64,000 bases of DNA from Pseudomonas fluorescens (GTDB lineage Bacteria > Pseudomonadota > Gammaproteobacteria > Pseudomonadales > Pseudomonadaceae), in contig NZ_CABVGX010000022.1 in assembly GCF_902497625.1 (NCBI RefSeq), positions 31,001-95,000 of the forward strand. Reading direction: 5' to 3'. How positions within the stretch are numbered: position 1 is the stretch's first letter; every line of letters starts with the position of its first letter. Of this stretch, positions 1 through 9,011 are shown piece by piece. The notes under the pieces were generated by a model. That model was not told the DNA's origin, did not search any database, and worked only from the letters and a program-made list of their open reading frames with translations. Made by a program: the position numbers and the translations under genes.

Positions 1-864
1 CGTCAGGTCGCCGGTACGGACGCCAACATTTTGATTCTCGGTGAGTCGGGCACTGGTAAAGGGGAGTTGTCCCAGGCAATTCACGGCTGGAGCAAGCGTG
101 CGAAAAAGTCCTGTGTAACCATCAACTGCCCGTCCCTGACCACTGAATTGATGGAAAGCGAACTGTTCGGTCACACCCGCGGCGCTTTTACCGGTGCCAG
201 TGAAAGTACCTTGGGGCGTGTCAACCAGGCGGATGGCGGCACATTGTTTCTTGACGAAATCGGCGACTTTCCCCTCGCGCTGCAGCCAAAGTTGCTGCGT
301 TTCATCCAGGACAAGGAATATGAGCGCATCGGCGATCCGGTCACCCGGCGGGCTGATGTGCGGATACTCGCTGCTACCAACCTCAATCTGGAAGACATGG
401 TCCGCGATGGTCGCTTCCGCGAAGATTTACTCTATCGCCTGAACGTCATCACTCTGCACCTGCCGCCGCTGCGCGAGCGGCGCGAAGACATCCTCAATCT
501 CGCCGACCGTTTCCTGGCCCGCTTCGTGAAAGAGTATGCGCGGCCGGCACGCGGTTTCAGCGAGGAGGCGCGTGAGGCGCTGCTCGGTTATCGCTGGCCC
601 GGCAATATTCGAGAGCTGCGCAACGTGGTGGAGCGAGCGAGCATCATCTGCCCACAGGAAAAGGTCGAGATCACTCATTTGGGTATGGCCGAGACTCCAG
701 TCAACAATGCGCCACGCATCGGTGCTGCATTGAGTCTGGATGAGTTGGAAAAGGCCCACATCGGCGCAGTACTGGCTACGGCGGATACTCTCGACCAAGC
801 CGCTAAAACACTTGGGATTGACGCTTCAACGCTGTATCGCAAACGCAAGCAGTACAACCTGTGA
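1..864 (+). CDS. algB: AlgB, NtrC-family response regulator (3' part)
   Basis: The 5' end is cut by the window. The frame is open from base 1, so the TTG at 31 is not a start. The visible part is the sigma-54-type AAA+ domain followed by a Fis-type DNA-binding end. It has Walker A GESGTGKG, the GAFTGA loop that contacts sigma-54, a Walker B region ending FLDEIGDF, the RFREDLLYRLNV sensor region, and a C-terminal helix-turn-helix (AAKTLGIDASTLYRKRKQ). The receiver domain lies upstream of the window. AlgB is the partner of the KinB kinase, whose gene follows within about 10 bases. In P. aeruginosa the pair controls alginate production, virulence and stress genes. The assignment rests on the domain plus the adjacent kinB and the following ampDh2-dgcH-dsbA order, which matches P. 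aeruginosa. Confidence 0.9.
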   Translation, partial: RQVAGTDANILILGESGTGKGELSQAIHGWSKRAKKSCVTINCPSLTTELMESELFGHTRGAFTGASESTLGRVNQADGGTLFLDEIGDFPLALQPKLLRFIQDKEYERIGDPVTRRADVRILAATNLNLEDMVRDGRFREDLLYRLNVITLHLPPLRERREDILNLADRFLARFVKEYARPARGFSEEAREALLGYRWPGNIRELRNVVERASIICPQEKVEITHLGMAETPVNNAPRIGAALSLDELEKAHIGAVLATADTLDQAAKTLGIDASTLYRKRKQYNL

Positions 865-874
865 GCCTTCTCGG

Positions 875-2665
875 ATGAAACTGGCGATGAAGTTGCGAAC
901 ACGGCTCTTCCTGAGTATTTCAGCACTGATCACCGTAGCGTTGCTGGGCCTGCTGCTTGGCCTCGCCAGCGTGTTGCAGATGAGCGCCACCCAGGAAGCG
1001 CTGATTCGCGACAATTCCATCACCCTCGACCTGGGCCTAAAGTTGCGCCAGGCGCTGGGCGATCAGTTGATCATGATGCTGCGCGACAATCCCGACATGG
1101 CTGCGTTTGACGCATCCCGACAGCAGTACTTTCAGTTGCTTGATCAGGGCATTGCCCATGAACAGGGCCGGAATCGGGGTAACTACGGTTTTGTCCAAGC
1201 CAAAACTGACTACCAAAGTTTTCTCCAGGCGCTGGATTTCTCGCGCGATCCGGCGCATGTACTCAGCGGCAATCAGGACCTCACCGAAAAATTCAACGTC
1301 TTGCGCAACGGCCTGATCATGGAGCACAAGGACGCGCTGGATAACATCAACGACACCCAGCGCCAGGCCCGTGAGCGGGCACTATTGATTGCCGGAACAC
1401 TAGGGCTGGTCGGACTGGCGGTGCTGATTATCGGTTTCATCACCGCCCATGGGATCGCGCGGCGTTTTGGTGCGCCCATCGAGGCGCTGGTCCAGGCGGC
1501 AGACGATATCGGCCAAGGTAATTTTGAGGTGACCCTGCCTGTTTCTTCCGCAGAGGAAATGAATCAGCTGACCCAGCGATTTGGAATCATGGCCGAAGCA
1601 TTACGTCAGCATCAGGCAACCAACATTGATGAATTGCTCGCTGGGCAACAGCGTCTGCAAGCAGTGCTCGACAGCATCGATGATGGTTTATTGATGATTG
1701 ACCGCGAGGGCCGTCTCGAACACCTCAACCCGGTAGCGCAGCGGCAGCTGGGCTGGGACACCGACCGTCTGGGTCAGGGACTCGGTTCGGCACTTGAACG
1801 TCCGGAACTCGACGCGCAGCTGCAGATGGTGCTGCGCGGTGGCACTTTGGAGCGCGCACCGGATGACCTCAGTATCGAAGTAGACGGCGAATCTCGCTTG
1901 CTGACTTACAGCCTGACCCCGGTCAGCCATACACAGGGCCATATCCTCGGCGCCGTGATGGTGTTGCATGACGTCACCGAGCAACGTGCATTCGAGCGGG
2001 TGCGCAGTGAGTTTGTCCTGCGCGCGTCTCATGAACTGCGTACCCCGGTGACGGGCATGCACATGGCATTCGGCCTGTTCCGCGAGCGTGCGCATTTTGC
2101 TGCCGATTCACGGGAAGCCGATCTGCTCGATACCGTCAACGAAGAAATGCAGCGGCTGATGCAGCTGATTAACGATCTGCTGAATTTTTCCCGCTACCAG
2201 AACGGTTTGCAAAAACTCACGCTGGCGCCATGTTCCATCGACGAGTTGCTTGAGCAGGCACGCGTTCGTTTTGCCGATGTCGCCGGCGAGCAGGGCATTG
2301 ATCTGTTAGTGGAAGTGCAGGGGCCTTTGCCTTGGCTTCAGGCTGATCAACCGCAACTGGACCGGGTTCTCGACAACCTGATCGATAACGCGCTTCGCCA
2401 TACTGGCACGGACGGCCAGATTCGCCTTCAGGCCCGACGTCATGGTGAGCGGGTGATCATCAGCGTCGAAGACAATGGCGAGGGCATTGCGTACGGCCAG
2501 CAGGGGCGCATCTTCGAGCCGTTCGTGCAGGTAGGCCGCAAAAAGGGTGGGGCCGGACTTGGTCTGGCACTGTGCAAGGAAATTGTGCAACTGCATGGCG
2601 GGCGAATGGGCGTTTATTCGCGGCCGGGGCAGGGGACGCAGTTCTACATGGCCTTGGCGGTTTGA
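875..2665 (+). CDS. kinB: KinB, membrane sensor histidine kinase
   Basis: Predicted 596 aa, close to the usual KinB length. The ATG at 875 is chosen; a second ATG at 887 (MKLRTRLF) is equally possible. The order is: N-terminal transmembrane helix (about residues 10-32), a periplasmic helical sensor region, a second transmembrane helix (about 165-190), HAMP, PAS, HisKA and HATPase. The phospho-acceptor is His386 in ASHELRTP. The N box (DNLIDNALRHT), G1 (VEDNGEGI) and G2 (GGAGLGLALCKEI) are all intact. KinB phosphorylates or dephosphorylates AlgB; loss of its phosphatase function in P. aeruginosa triggers RpoN/AlgB-dependent alginate production. It is in one operon with algB and ends 6 bases from the convergent EAL gene. 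Confidence 0.92.
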   Translation: MKLAMKLRTRLFLSISALITVALLGLLLGLASVLQMSATQEALIRDNSITLDLGLKLRQALGDQLIMMLRDNPDMAAFDASRQQYFQLLDQGIAHEQGRNRGNYGFVQAKTDYQSFLQALDFSRDPAHVLSGNQDLTEKFNVLRNGLIMEHKDALDNINDTQRQARERALLIAGTLGLVGLAVLIIGFITAHGIARRFGAPIEALVQAADDIGQGNFEVTLPVSSAEEMNQLTQRFGIMAEALRQHQATNIDELLAGQQRLQAVLDSIDDGLLMIDREGRLEHLNPVAQRQLGWDTDRLGQGLGSALERPELDAQLQMVLRGGTLERAPDDLSIEVDGESRLLTYSLTPVSHTQGHILGAVMVLHDVTEQRAFERVRSEFVLRASHELRTPVTGMHMAFGLFRERAHFAADSREADLLDTVNEEMQRLMQLINDLLNFSRYQNGLQKLTLAPCSIDELLEQARVRFADVAGEQGIDLLVEVQGPLPWLQADQPQLDRVLDNLIDNALRHTGTDGQIRLQARRHGERVIISVEDNGEGIAYGQQGRIFEPFVQVGRKKGGAGLGLALCKEIVQLHGGRMGVYSRPGQGTQFYMALAV

Positions 2666-2671
2666 GGCCTT

Positions 2672-4285
2672 TTACGCTTCGTCATTAATTCGCCGCCCGG
2701 CCATACGTCGACCCCGGGTAATCAGTTCAATGAATTGCACGGCACTCAAGGCGTGGGCGAATAACCATCCCTGCCCAAATTTAACCCCCTCGCTGCTGAG
2801 AAAAGCGGCTTGCGCCTCATGCTCGATGCCTTCGGCAATCACCTTGAGTTGCAGCGCCTGGGCCATGTGGATGATATGTGGCGCCACGCCGCTACTGGCG
2901 GCGTCGTGCCCCAGTGCATCAATGAAAGCCTTGTCTATTTTCAGACAGTCCACCGGCAATGTCTGCAAGTAAGCGAGGCTGCAGTAACCGGTGCCAAAAT
3001 CATCTATCAGCACCTGATGCCCGACATCGCGTAAAGCCTGCAAATTTTCCCTGGCCACTACCACATCCACCAGGCCTCGCTCGGTAACCTCGAAAGCGAT
3101 CTGCCGCGCGGCAACCCGATGCAGTGTCAACAATCGCGCCATCACTTGGCCGATCCGCGGCACCATGACGTCGCACGCGGCCAGGTTGACCGAAATGTAC
3201 AGTTGAGGATTGGCCCGCAACAAATGTCCCAGCTGTTCCAGCAGGCGCTGCAGAACGAAATCAGTCATCTGACGGATCTGCCCGGTGTTCTCTGCCATCG
3301 GGATGAACAGGTCGGGGCTAGTCAACGTGCCATCTGGTCGGCGCCAGCGCAGCAGGGCTTCGGCGCCAACGCAGTTACGGCTGTCGAGGTCGAAGATCGG
3401 TTGATAGAGCACCTGCAATTCCCCGCGGCGGATTGCGCCTGCCAGCTCGGCATCGAGTGACTGGCGCTGGCGTACAAGCAAGAACACCAGAAAGCCCATT
3501 AAGCCGCCTAACGCCAGGCTCCCAGGCAACAGCCACCACCAGACCGCAGGTACATGAATACCGGTCCGCGGCGTGATCAGCACCAGTTGGTATTCCGGGT
3601 TGTTGGTCGGCATGCGGTATATCAGTCGGCTTTCGGTAACTTGCAGCGCATCACGACTGCTCGGCGGCCACGGTGCAGTGGGTGGCCATCGTTGTGCAGT
3701 GCCCAGCACCGGAATCGCCCGGGAGCCATGGTCGAGCACTACCAGCAAGCTGCTTCCCGGAGACAGGTCGACCATGTCGGTCAGATGCCCCCGAGAGGTT
3801 GCCACGCGAAAGTTGCCGCGCCCGAGCATGAGCGCTGCGCGATTTTCATCGGGTTCCGTGGTGGTATTCAGCCAATAGCTGTAGGTGGGACCCTGAATAT
3901 CCGGTGCGCGAATAAGCGCCAATCCTTCCCGGCGCGGGCGGTTTGAACAGATGCGCGAAGCATCCATGTAGGCGGCTTCATAGACGAAACGGTAATTGAA
4001 GGTGACCTGCTGCAATGTCGCGATCATGTCGTCGTCGCAACCTCGCAGCGGTTGCGCCTCGAGATCATCCAGGCTCTCGCGTAGCTGGCCGAACAATTGC
4101 TCGAGTCTTGCCAGAAAGCGCTCACCCTGGGCGTTCATTTCCTGACTTTCATTCAGCTCCACTTGGCGCATGGCGACGAAAAGACTGAGCGCCATCAGCA
4201 GCGTCGCACTCAAGGCGGCAGCCAGCATCGCCAAAAACCACGGGCGATAGAACCAGCTGCGTAACGTCTCTCGAGCTACAGTCAT
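2672..4285 (-). CDS. CSS-motif EAL cyclic-di-GMP phosphodiesterase
   Basis: A 537-residue inner-membrane protein. It has two transmembrane helices (about 15-38 and 249-271) around a periplasmic domain with Cys83 and a CSN at 113-115. This matches the redox-sensing 'CSS motif' domain, with the last Ser replaced by Asn. The cytoplasmic EAL domain starts near residue 280. Its catalytic set looks complete: E309 in EALLRW, the Asn of VNLAA, Glu in FEVTERG, DDFGTGY, the Lys of LKIDK, and EGIE. It should therefore hydrolyse c-di-GMP to pGpG. Family knowledge: CSS phosphodiesterases are activated when the Cys pair is reduced and depend on the DsbA/DsbB state. A dsbA gene lies four genes upstream on the same strand. 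It is separated by 75 bases from ampDh2. Confidence 0.88.
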   Translation of the reverse strand: MTVARETLRSWFYRPWFLAMLAAALSATLLMALSLFVAMRQVELNESQEMNAQGERFLARLEQLFGQLRESLDDLEAQPLRGCDDDMIATLQQVTFNYRFVYEAAYMDASRICSNRPRREGLALIRAPDIQGPTYSYWLNTTTEPDENRAALMLGRGNFRVATSRGHLTDMVDLSPGSSLLVVLDHGSRAIPVLGTAQRWPPTAPWPPSSRDALQVTESRLIYRMPTNNPEYQLVLITPRTGIHVPAVWWWLLPGSLALGGLMGFLVFLLVRQRQSLDAELAGAIRRGELQVLYQPIFDLDSRNCVGAEALLRWRRPDGTLTSPDLFIPMAENTGQIRQMTDFVLQRLLEQLGHLLRANPQLYISVNLAACDVMVPRIGQVMARLLTLHRVAARQIAFEVTERGLVDVVVARENLQALRDVGHQVLIDDFGTGYCSLAYLQTLPVDCLKIDKAFIDALGHDAASSGVAPHIIHMAQALQLKVIAEGIEHEAQAAFLSSEGVKFGQGWLFAHALSAVQFIELITRGRRMAGRRINDEA

Positions 4286-4360
4286 CTAGGGAATCCGAAG
4301 AATTACCAATGAGTTATAGCTGTTGATTGAGAAAACGCCTTGACCGTCGGGCGGCCGTCA

Positions 4361-5143
4361 TTATTTTGTCTGGTTTAGAACCGCTAACAGCGCGGCTGTC
4401 TGTGCATCCGGCATACCGTCGAATCGCGCAGGTCGAAAGTGCATTTGAAACGCTGAAAGTACATGACGTGTCGCTACATCCAGTTCCCCGGTTTGTGGCG
4501 TCGAATAGCCCAGGCGGGACAGTTGCCCCTGAAACCAGCCGATACTTGGCAGTAGGGTGTTGAACTGTTGTTGCTTTCGTGCCACAGCCTGTTCGTTCGG
4601 CCACACGCCAAGACCTTCGGCGGCCAAACGTTTCCAGGGGAACAGGGGGCCGGGATCGAGTTTGCGCAACGGCGCAATGTCGCTATGGCCGATGATGCTG
4701 CGGGCACTGATGGCGTATCGTTTGCTGATGTCTTTGAGCAGGACGATCAACGATTGAATTTGCGCCTCGCTGTAGGGGTACCAGAGGCGGCTTCCGTCAG
4801 GATTTTCAGTAAAGCCGGGGTTGACGATCTCGATGCCGATCGAGCTGGAGTTCAACCATGTTCGGCCTTGCCACTCGCTTTCACCGGCATGCCAGGCGCG
4901 CACGCCTTCATCCATCAGCCGGTAGATCGTAGCGTCGTTGTCGTCGCCGATCAGGTAATGGCTGCTGACTTCGCCGTGGGTCAACAGTTGCAGTGAGCGT
5001 TCCAGCGAGGCGGAGGTGTAGTGCACCACCACAAACTGGATGCGACTGTCGTAATTGACGGAAGCGTGACTGGTGTCGAATTTCGGGCCACTGCTGCAAC
5101 CGGCCAGCAGAATCAGCGACGTGATGAGAGCAAAAAATTTCAT
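4361..5143 (-). CDS. ampDh2: AmpDh2-type N-acetylmuramoyl-L-alanine amidase (lipoprotein)
   Basis: Predicted 260 aa from the ATG at 5143; an in-frame GTG at 5158 would only add MLPSA. A lipoprotein signal ends in LLAGC, with Cys16 lipidated. The amidase_2 domain carries the zinc ligands His41 (VVVHYTS), His153 (IGHSDIAP) and Asp163 (KLDPGPLFPW), plus the catalytic Glu105 (IGIEIVN) and Lys161. A C-terminal peptidoglycan-binding-like helical domain spans about 185-255. The protein cleaves the amide bond between MurNAc and the stem peptide at the periplasmic face of the outer membrane. Length, lipobox and location next to kinB/dgcH match P. aeruginosa AmpDh2 (PA5485). Confidence 0.9.
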   Translation of the reverse strand: MKFFALITSLILLAGCSSGPKFDTSHASVNYDSRIQFVVVHYTSASLERSLQLLTHGEVSSHYLIGDDNDATIYRLMDEGVRAWHAGESEWQGRTWLNSSSIGIEIVNPGFTENPDGSRLWYPYSEAQIQSLIVLLKDISKRYAISARSIIGHSDIAPLRKLDPGPLFPWKRLAAEGLGVWPNEQAVARKQQQFNTLLPSIGWFQGQLSRLGYSTPQTGELDVATRHVLSAFQMHFRPARFDGMPDAQTAALLAVLNQTK

Positions 5144-5245
5144 GGCAGAAGGCAACACGTAAATGACATTAATGCAACAGTGTAACGTACCGCCTTGCCT
5201 GAGGATGGACGGCGCTTCAATTTAAATGAAACGGAACATTTTCTC

Positions 5246-7279
5246 TTAACCCGATTCCATGCGGTTGCGCCCGGCGTGTTTGGCGCGATACAGCGCCTGA
5301 TCGGCTCTTTTGAGCACGAGATCACTGTGTTCTCCCGATCTGAACGCGGTGAAGCCGATTGAAAGGGTGATGGTGACCGGCTCGCCCTTGAAGTGAAACG
5401 GGCAGGCCTCAATGGAGGCGCGCAGATGTTCAAGAAGCTTGAGGCCCGTGGCTGGAGTGGTATCCGGCAATAACAGAACAAACTCTTCTCCACCAAAACG
5501 GGCGATGAAGTCAGTACCGCGCAAGCGATTGCGTAACACGCCGGCGATGATCTTCAGCACCTTGTCACCGGCCAGATGGCCATAGCTGTCATTGATACGT
5601 TTGAAGTGGTCGAGGTCGATTATGGCCAACAGCAGGGTGTTGCCGTGTTGCTGCCATTGATTGATTTCCCGCTCGAGCCGCTCGCCCCAGGCGGCGCGGT
5701 TGGGCAGCCCGGTCAACGGGTCGATCAAGGCTTTCTGGCGCTGTTCTTCCAGGTGCTCGCGGTAACCCATGGCTTCCTGCTCCATGTGGGCCACGCGTTC
5801 GGCAAGCCCTTGCAAGCGGGCCGCCACTTCCTGCTCACGCTCATCGCGCTGCTGGCGGTGCTGGTCCATCGTTCCGAGCAAACCTTCCAGATGATTTTCC
5901 AGCACATGCTTGAGGCCTTCCAGGTCGGCAGCTTCCTGCATACTGCAGTGCAAACCGTCGACCTGTTCACGAATCTGCGTGTCCATCTCGCGCGCCGCAG
6001 AGCGGCTGTCCGCATGCCCGTCGCTGGCGGCTCGCAGATTGCTCTGGAAGGCTTCCAGGCGTTCGTTGAGCTGTTGCAGATAGGTTTCGAATTCATGCTG
6101 GCCGCTGTCGGTAATGGCCAGCATCAGGGTGGCCAGATCATCCAGAATCGGCAGCAGTTCGTACCAGTTCAGCCCGTTCTGCAAACGCTCGCGCATGGCC
6201 TCGGCTTGTGGCTGATGCCGCTCCGGCAAGGACAAGTCGTCGAGCAGGCCCAACAATGTATCTTCAATATGCCTGGCGACCGAGCTGTAGGAGGGTTCGG
6301 GAGAATCCGGCAGGGCGTAGAGAATGTCGAGTTCCGCTTGTTCCGGATCGATGGCCGCCAATGCCTGCGCCATGGCGGGCGGCAAGGGCAAACGGTCCAG
6401 CAACAACGCCGCCGCCCATTCGTCAGTATTGTCGCTCGGCTGGACGCGTGGGGAAGGGACGATGTCCGCTTGTTCTGCCAGGGTTATCTCGGGCTGGCGC
6501 TGAGGCGGTGCAATCGGTGCCGGTTGCAGCGCTTCGACTGTGGGGAGCTCGACGATTTCTGCGGGCGCGGGGACATCGGTTTCAAAGTGGCTGGCGGTGG
6601 TAACGGTCGGCGCAATTGGTCGCGCCAGTGGCGCGTTGGTGGACTCTGCAATCGCCGGCGTTGCCTCTGGAGCCGGCTGGACGATCGCTTCAATCGGCAT
6701 AGGCCTGGACGCAAAGGTGTCGGCGACGGTGGCTTGCTGCACTGTGTCTTGCGCTTCACGACTGCCAAACAAGCGCTGCAGCAAACCCGGACGCTCAGGC
6801 TCGGCGCGGGACTCTGTCTGACTTAACGCTTTGCCCTGCAACCCGCTCAGTTCACTGAGTAGCAGCGGAATTTCGCGGGCGTGGCTGACGCGGTCATCCA
6901 GCTGCTTGGCGAAACTCTTCAGGGGCCGGCTCACTTCGCGGGGCAGCGGCAACGTCTGCAATTGCGTCACCAGCGCAGACAGCGCGGCACTGGTCTGGCT
7001 GACACGGGTTTCTCGGCGTTGTTCAGAGTCGAGTACGGCTTTTTCCAGGCGCGGGAGCAGGGCCGCCAAGCCGGCATCCATGTCATTGGTACGGATAACG
7101 TCGCGCATTTCCTTCATGCATTGATCAACCGCGCGGTCTGTACCTTCTGCGGCGAGAGTGCTGCGCACCAGCCCGCGACGCAGCAAGTCGAGCCGCGCCT
7201 CCCAGCGCCGCTCTAGCTTTTCCTGTTGCTCAATGCTTTTGAGGTATTTCTCTTTCCAGCGCTGTGCTTCGTCGCTCAT
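5246..7279 (-). CDS. dgcH: DgcH-like GGDEF diguanylate cyclase
   Basis: A 677-residue soluble protein with no membrane segment. It has a long N-terminal helical/coiled region (1-160), a low-complexity Pro/Ala-rich linker (about 185-290), another helical region with coiled coil (about 340-510), and a C-terminal GGDEF domain. The active site is GGEEF at about 596-600. An RxxD inhibitory site (RGTD) lies five residues before it, so both synthesis of c-di-GMP and product inhibition are predicted. The start ATG overlaps the stop of the upstream EEP gene by 4 bases (ATGA), indicating translational coupling. The position between ampDh2 and the EEP gene matches PA5487 (DgcH). Confidence 0.88.
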   Translation of the reverse strand: MSDEAQRWKEKYLKSIEQQEKLERRWEARLDLLRRGLVRSTLAAEGTDRAVDQCMKEMRDVIRTNDMDAGLAALLPRLEKAVLDSEQRRETRVSQTSAALSALVTQLQTLPLPREVSRPLKSFAKQLDDRVSHAREIPLLLSELSGLQGKALSQTESRAEPERPGLLQRLFGSREAQDTVQQATVADTFASRPMPIEAIVQPAPEATPAIAESTNAPLARPIAPTVTTASHFETDVPAPAEIVELPTVEALQPAPIAPPQRQPEITLAEQADIVPSPRVQPSDNTDEWAAALLLDRLPLPPAMAQALAAIDPEQAELDILYALPDSPEPSYSSVARHIEDTLLGLLDDLSLPERHQPQAEAMRERLQNGLNWYELLPILDDLATLMLAITDSGQHEFETYLQQLNERLEAFQSNLRAASDGHADSRSAAREMDTQIREQVDGLHCSMQEAADLEGLKHVLENHLEGLLGTMDQHRQQRDEREQEVAARLQGLAERVAHMEQEAMGYREHLEEQRQKALIDPLTGLPNRAAWGERLEREINQWQQHGNTLLLAIIDLDHFKRINDSYGHLAGDKVLKIIAGVLRNRLRGTDFIARFGGEEFVLLLPDTTPATGLKLLEHLRASIEACPFHFKGEPVTITLSIGFTAFRSGEHSDLVLKRADQALYRAKHAGRNRMESG

Positions 7280-8154
7280 TCAAGGGTTCCGCGATGGGCA
7301 GGACTCAGCGCGGGCAATGCATCGGCCGTGAGCGAACCCGGCAGACGAATCTCTACCGCGACCGGCAGGTGATCGGAAATGGGATGTGCCAGCACCTGGA
7401 CCTTTTCAAGGGTCAGGGTCGGACTCAACAAAATATGATCCAGGCAGCGCTGCGGACGCCAGCTCGGGAAGGTAGCTTCCAGTTGCGGTGCGATCAGGCC
7501 GAGATCGCGCAACGGCGAATTCTGCAGCAGGTCACTGGCGTGGGTGTTCATGTCGCCCATCAACACCTGATGCTTGTAGCCGCCTATCAGCTCACGGATA
7601 TACGCCAACTGCATGCTGCGGGTACGTGGCCCAAGTGCAAGGTGCATCATGACCACCACCAGCGCTTCCGGGCCTTCGCCGAACCTGACCAGAATGGCCC
7701 CGCGACCTTTCGGCCCCGGCAGCGGATGATCTTCGATCGCCCACGGGCGCAGGCGGCTCAGGACACCATTGCTGTGCTGGCCGAGTCTTCCGAGATTGCG
7801 GTTGAGTTGTTGATACCAGTAAGGGAAGGCGCCCAGTTGAGCCAGGTGCTCGACCTGATTGACATAGCCCGAGCGCAGGCTGCCGCCATCAGCTTCCTGC
7901 AAGGCGACCAGATCGAAGTCGCCTAGCAGGTTGCCGATCTTTTGCAGATTGTCGGCACGCCCGATGTGCGGCAACAAGTGCTGCCAACCCCGGGTCAGGT
8001 AGTGCCGATAGCGCTCTGTGCTGATGCCGACCTGGATGTTGAAACTGAGCAAACGCAGACGGCTGTCTGCGGGCAGGCCCGTCGATTCCAGATGATGCTC
8101 GTTGACCCGCGGATCATGCAGGCCAACGACGCGTTCATTTCTCCAGCGGCGCAT
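7276..8154 (-). CDS. Endonuclease/exonuclease/phosphatase-family protein
   Basis: A 292-residue protein of the EEP (DNase I-like) metallohydrolase fold. Family motifs appear in order: LLSFNIQVG, the metal-binding Glu in VALQEADGG, the catalytic GDMNTH, and the C-terminal SDHLPV. No signal peptide is visible, so it is probably cytoplasmic. The substrate cannot be told from sequence; the family includes nucleases, phosphoinositide phosphatases and sphingomyelinases. It lies 14 bases after dsbA and overlaps the dgcH start by 4 bases, so it is co-transcribed with both. The synteny is that of PA5488. Confidence 0.82.
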   Translation of the reverse strand: MRRWRNERVVGLHDPRVNEHHLESTGLPADSRLRLLSFNIQVGISTERYRHYLTRGWQHLLPHIGRADNLQKIGNLLGDFDLVALQEADGGSLRSGYVNQVEHLAQLGAFPYWYQQLNRNLGRLGQHSNGVLSRLRPWAIEDHPLPGPKGRGAILVRFGEGPEALVVVMMHLALGPRTRSMQLAYIRELIGGYKHQVLMGDMNTHASDLLQNSPLRDLGLIAPQLEATFPSWRPQRCLDHILLSPTLTLEKVQVLAHPISDHLPVAVEIRLPGSLTADALPALSPAHRGTLE

Positions 8155-8168
8155 GGCAGTCGCCGCGC

Positions 8169-8810
8169 TTAGTTGGCAGCAGCCTTGGTTGCCGCTCGCT
8201 CCTGGTCGACCAGTTTGTCGGCCAGTTGCAGAGCTTGTTCAGCGCCACCGGCGGAGCCGATGTCAAAGCGGTATTTGCCGTTGACGACCATGGTAGGTAC
8301 GCCGGTGATTTCATATTTCTTGGCCAGCTCTTTGGCCTGATTCACTTGCCCCTTGATGGCGAAGGAGTTGAACGTGGCGAGGAATTTGTCCTTGTCGACA
8401 CCTTGGGTAGCCAGGAACTCGGCCATCTCTTCCGGCGTTACCAGCTTCTTGTGTTCTTCCTGGATAGCCTTGAAGACCGCAGCATGAACTTTATGCTCGA
8501 CGCCCATTGATTCAAGAGTCAGGAACATTTGCCCGTGTGCATCCCATGGGCCGCCGAACATGGCTGGAATACGTTTGAAATTGACGTCGGAGGGCAATTT
8601 CTCAACCCAAGGATTGATCACTGGCTCAAATTTGTAGCAATGCGGGCAGCCATACCAGAACAGCTCCACGACTTCGATCTTGCCGGGCACTGCTACCTGA
8701 ACCGGATTGGCCAGTTCGACATAAGGTGCGGCGGGTGCTTCGGCAGCCTGGACGGACATGCCGAACAGGCTGGCAGCGGCCAGAGCGGCGCTGATGATCA
8801 GATTACGCAT
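8169..8810 (-). CDS. dsbA: DsbA, periplasmic thiol:disulfide oxidoreductase
   Basis: A 213-residue protein with a cleavable signal peptide (about 1-22, ending VQAAEA) and a thioredoxin fold holding the CPHC active site at 55-58 (FWYGCPHC). The cis-Pro loop is GVPTMVVNGKYR. It introduces disulfides into secreted proteins and is reoxidised by DsbB. The start has a strong ribosome site (AGGAG, 8 bases upstream). It leads a leftward run with the EEP gene, dgcH and ampDh2, and follows the cytochrome genes after a terminator. Confidence 0.96.
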   Translation of the reverse strand: MRNLIISAALAAASLFGMSVQAAEAPAAPYVELANPVQVAVPGKIEVVELFWYGCPHCYKFEPVINPWVEKLPSDVNFKRIPAMFGGPWDAHGQMFLTLESMGVEHKVHAAVFKAIQEEHKKLVTPEEMAEFLATQGVDKDKFLATFNSFAIKGQVNQAKELAKKYEITGVPTMVVNGKYRFDIGSAGGAEQALQLADKLVDQERAATKAAAN

Positions 8811-8904
8811 GCTTTACTCCTGGACAAATGGGGTCACCTCGCGCGACCTGTTTTCAGACAGATCATGGCGGGCTCGAGTGCTGTAGTGTAACGGTAGCGG
8901 CCAT

Positions 8905-8934
8905 AAAAAAGGGCAGCCGCAGCCACCCTTTTTA
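8905..8934 (-). terminator. Rho-independent terminator after cc4
   Basis: AAAAAGGG and CCCTTTTT arms surround a GC-rich loop, with the T-run on the minus strand. It lies 78 bases after the cytochrome c4 stop and before dsbA. Confidence 0.65.
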
Positions 8935-9011
8935 TACTTGCTGCGACGGATTAATAGAGCGTTAACGTTGCAGGAGATGTACGCCCCTGGCGACGCTCAA
9001 TCCGCACTGAC

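Noticed and set aside
31..33. TTG as the start of algB
   Set aside because: The frame is open to base 1 and already inside the AAA+ domain; the start lies before the window.
5576..6826. 416-codon plus-strand open frame
   Set aside because: It lies wholly opposite dgcH, with Arg/Gly/Gln-rich composition and no family motif: an antisense shadow in GC-rich DNA.
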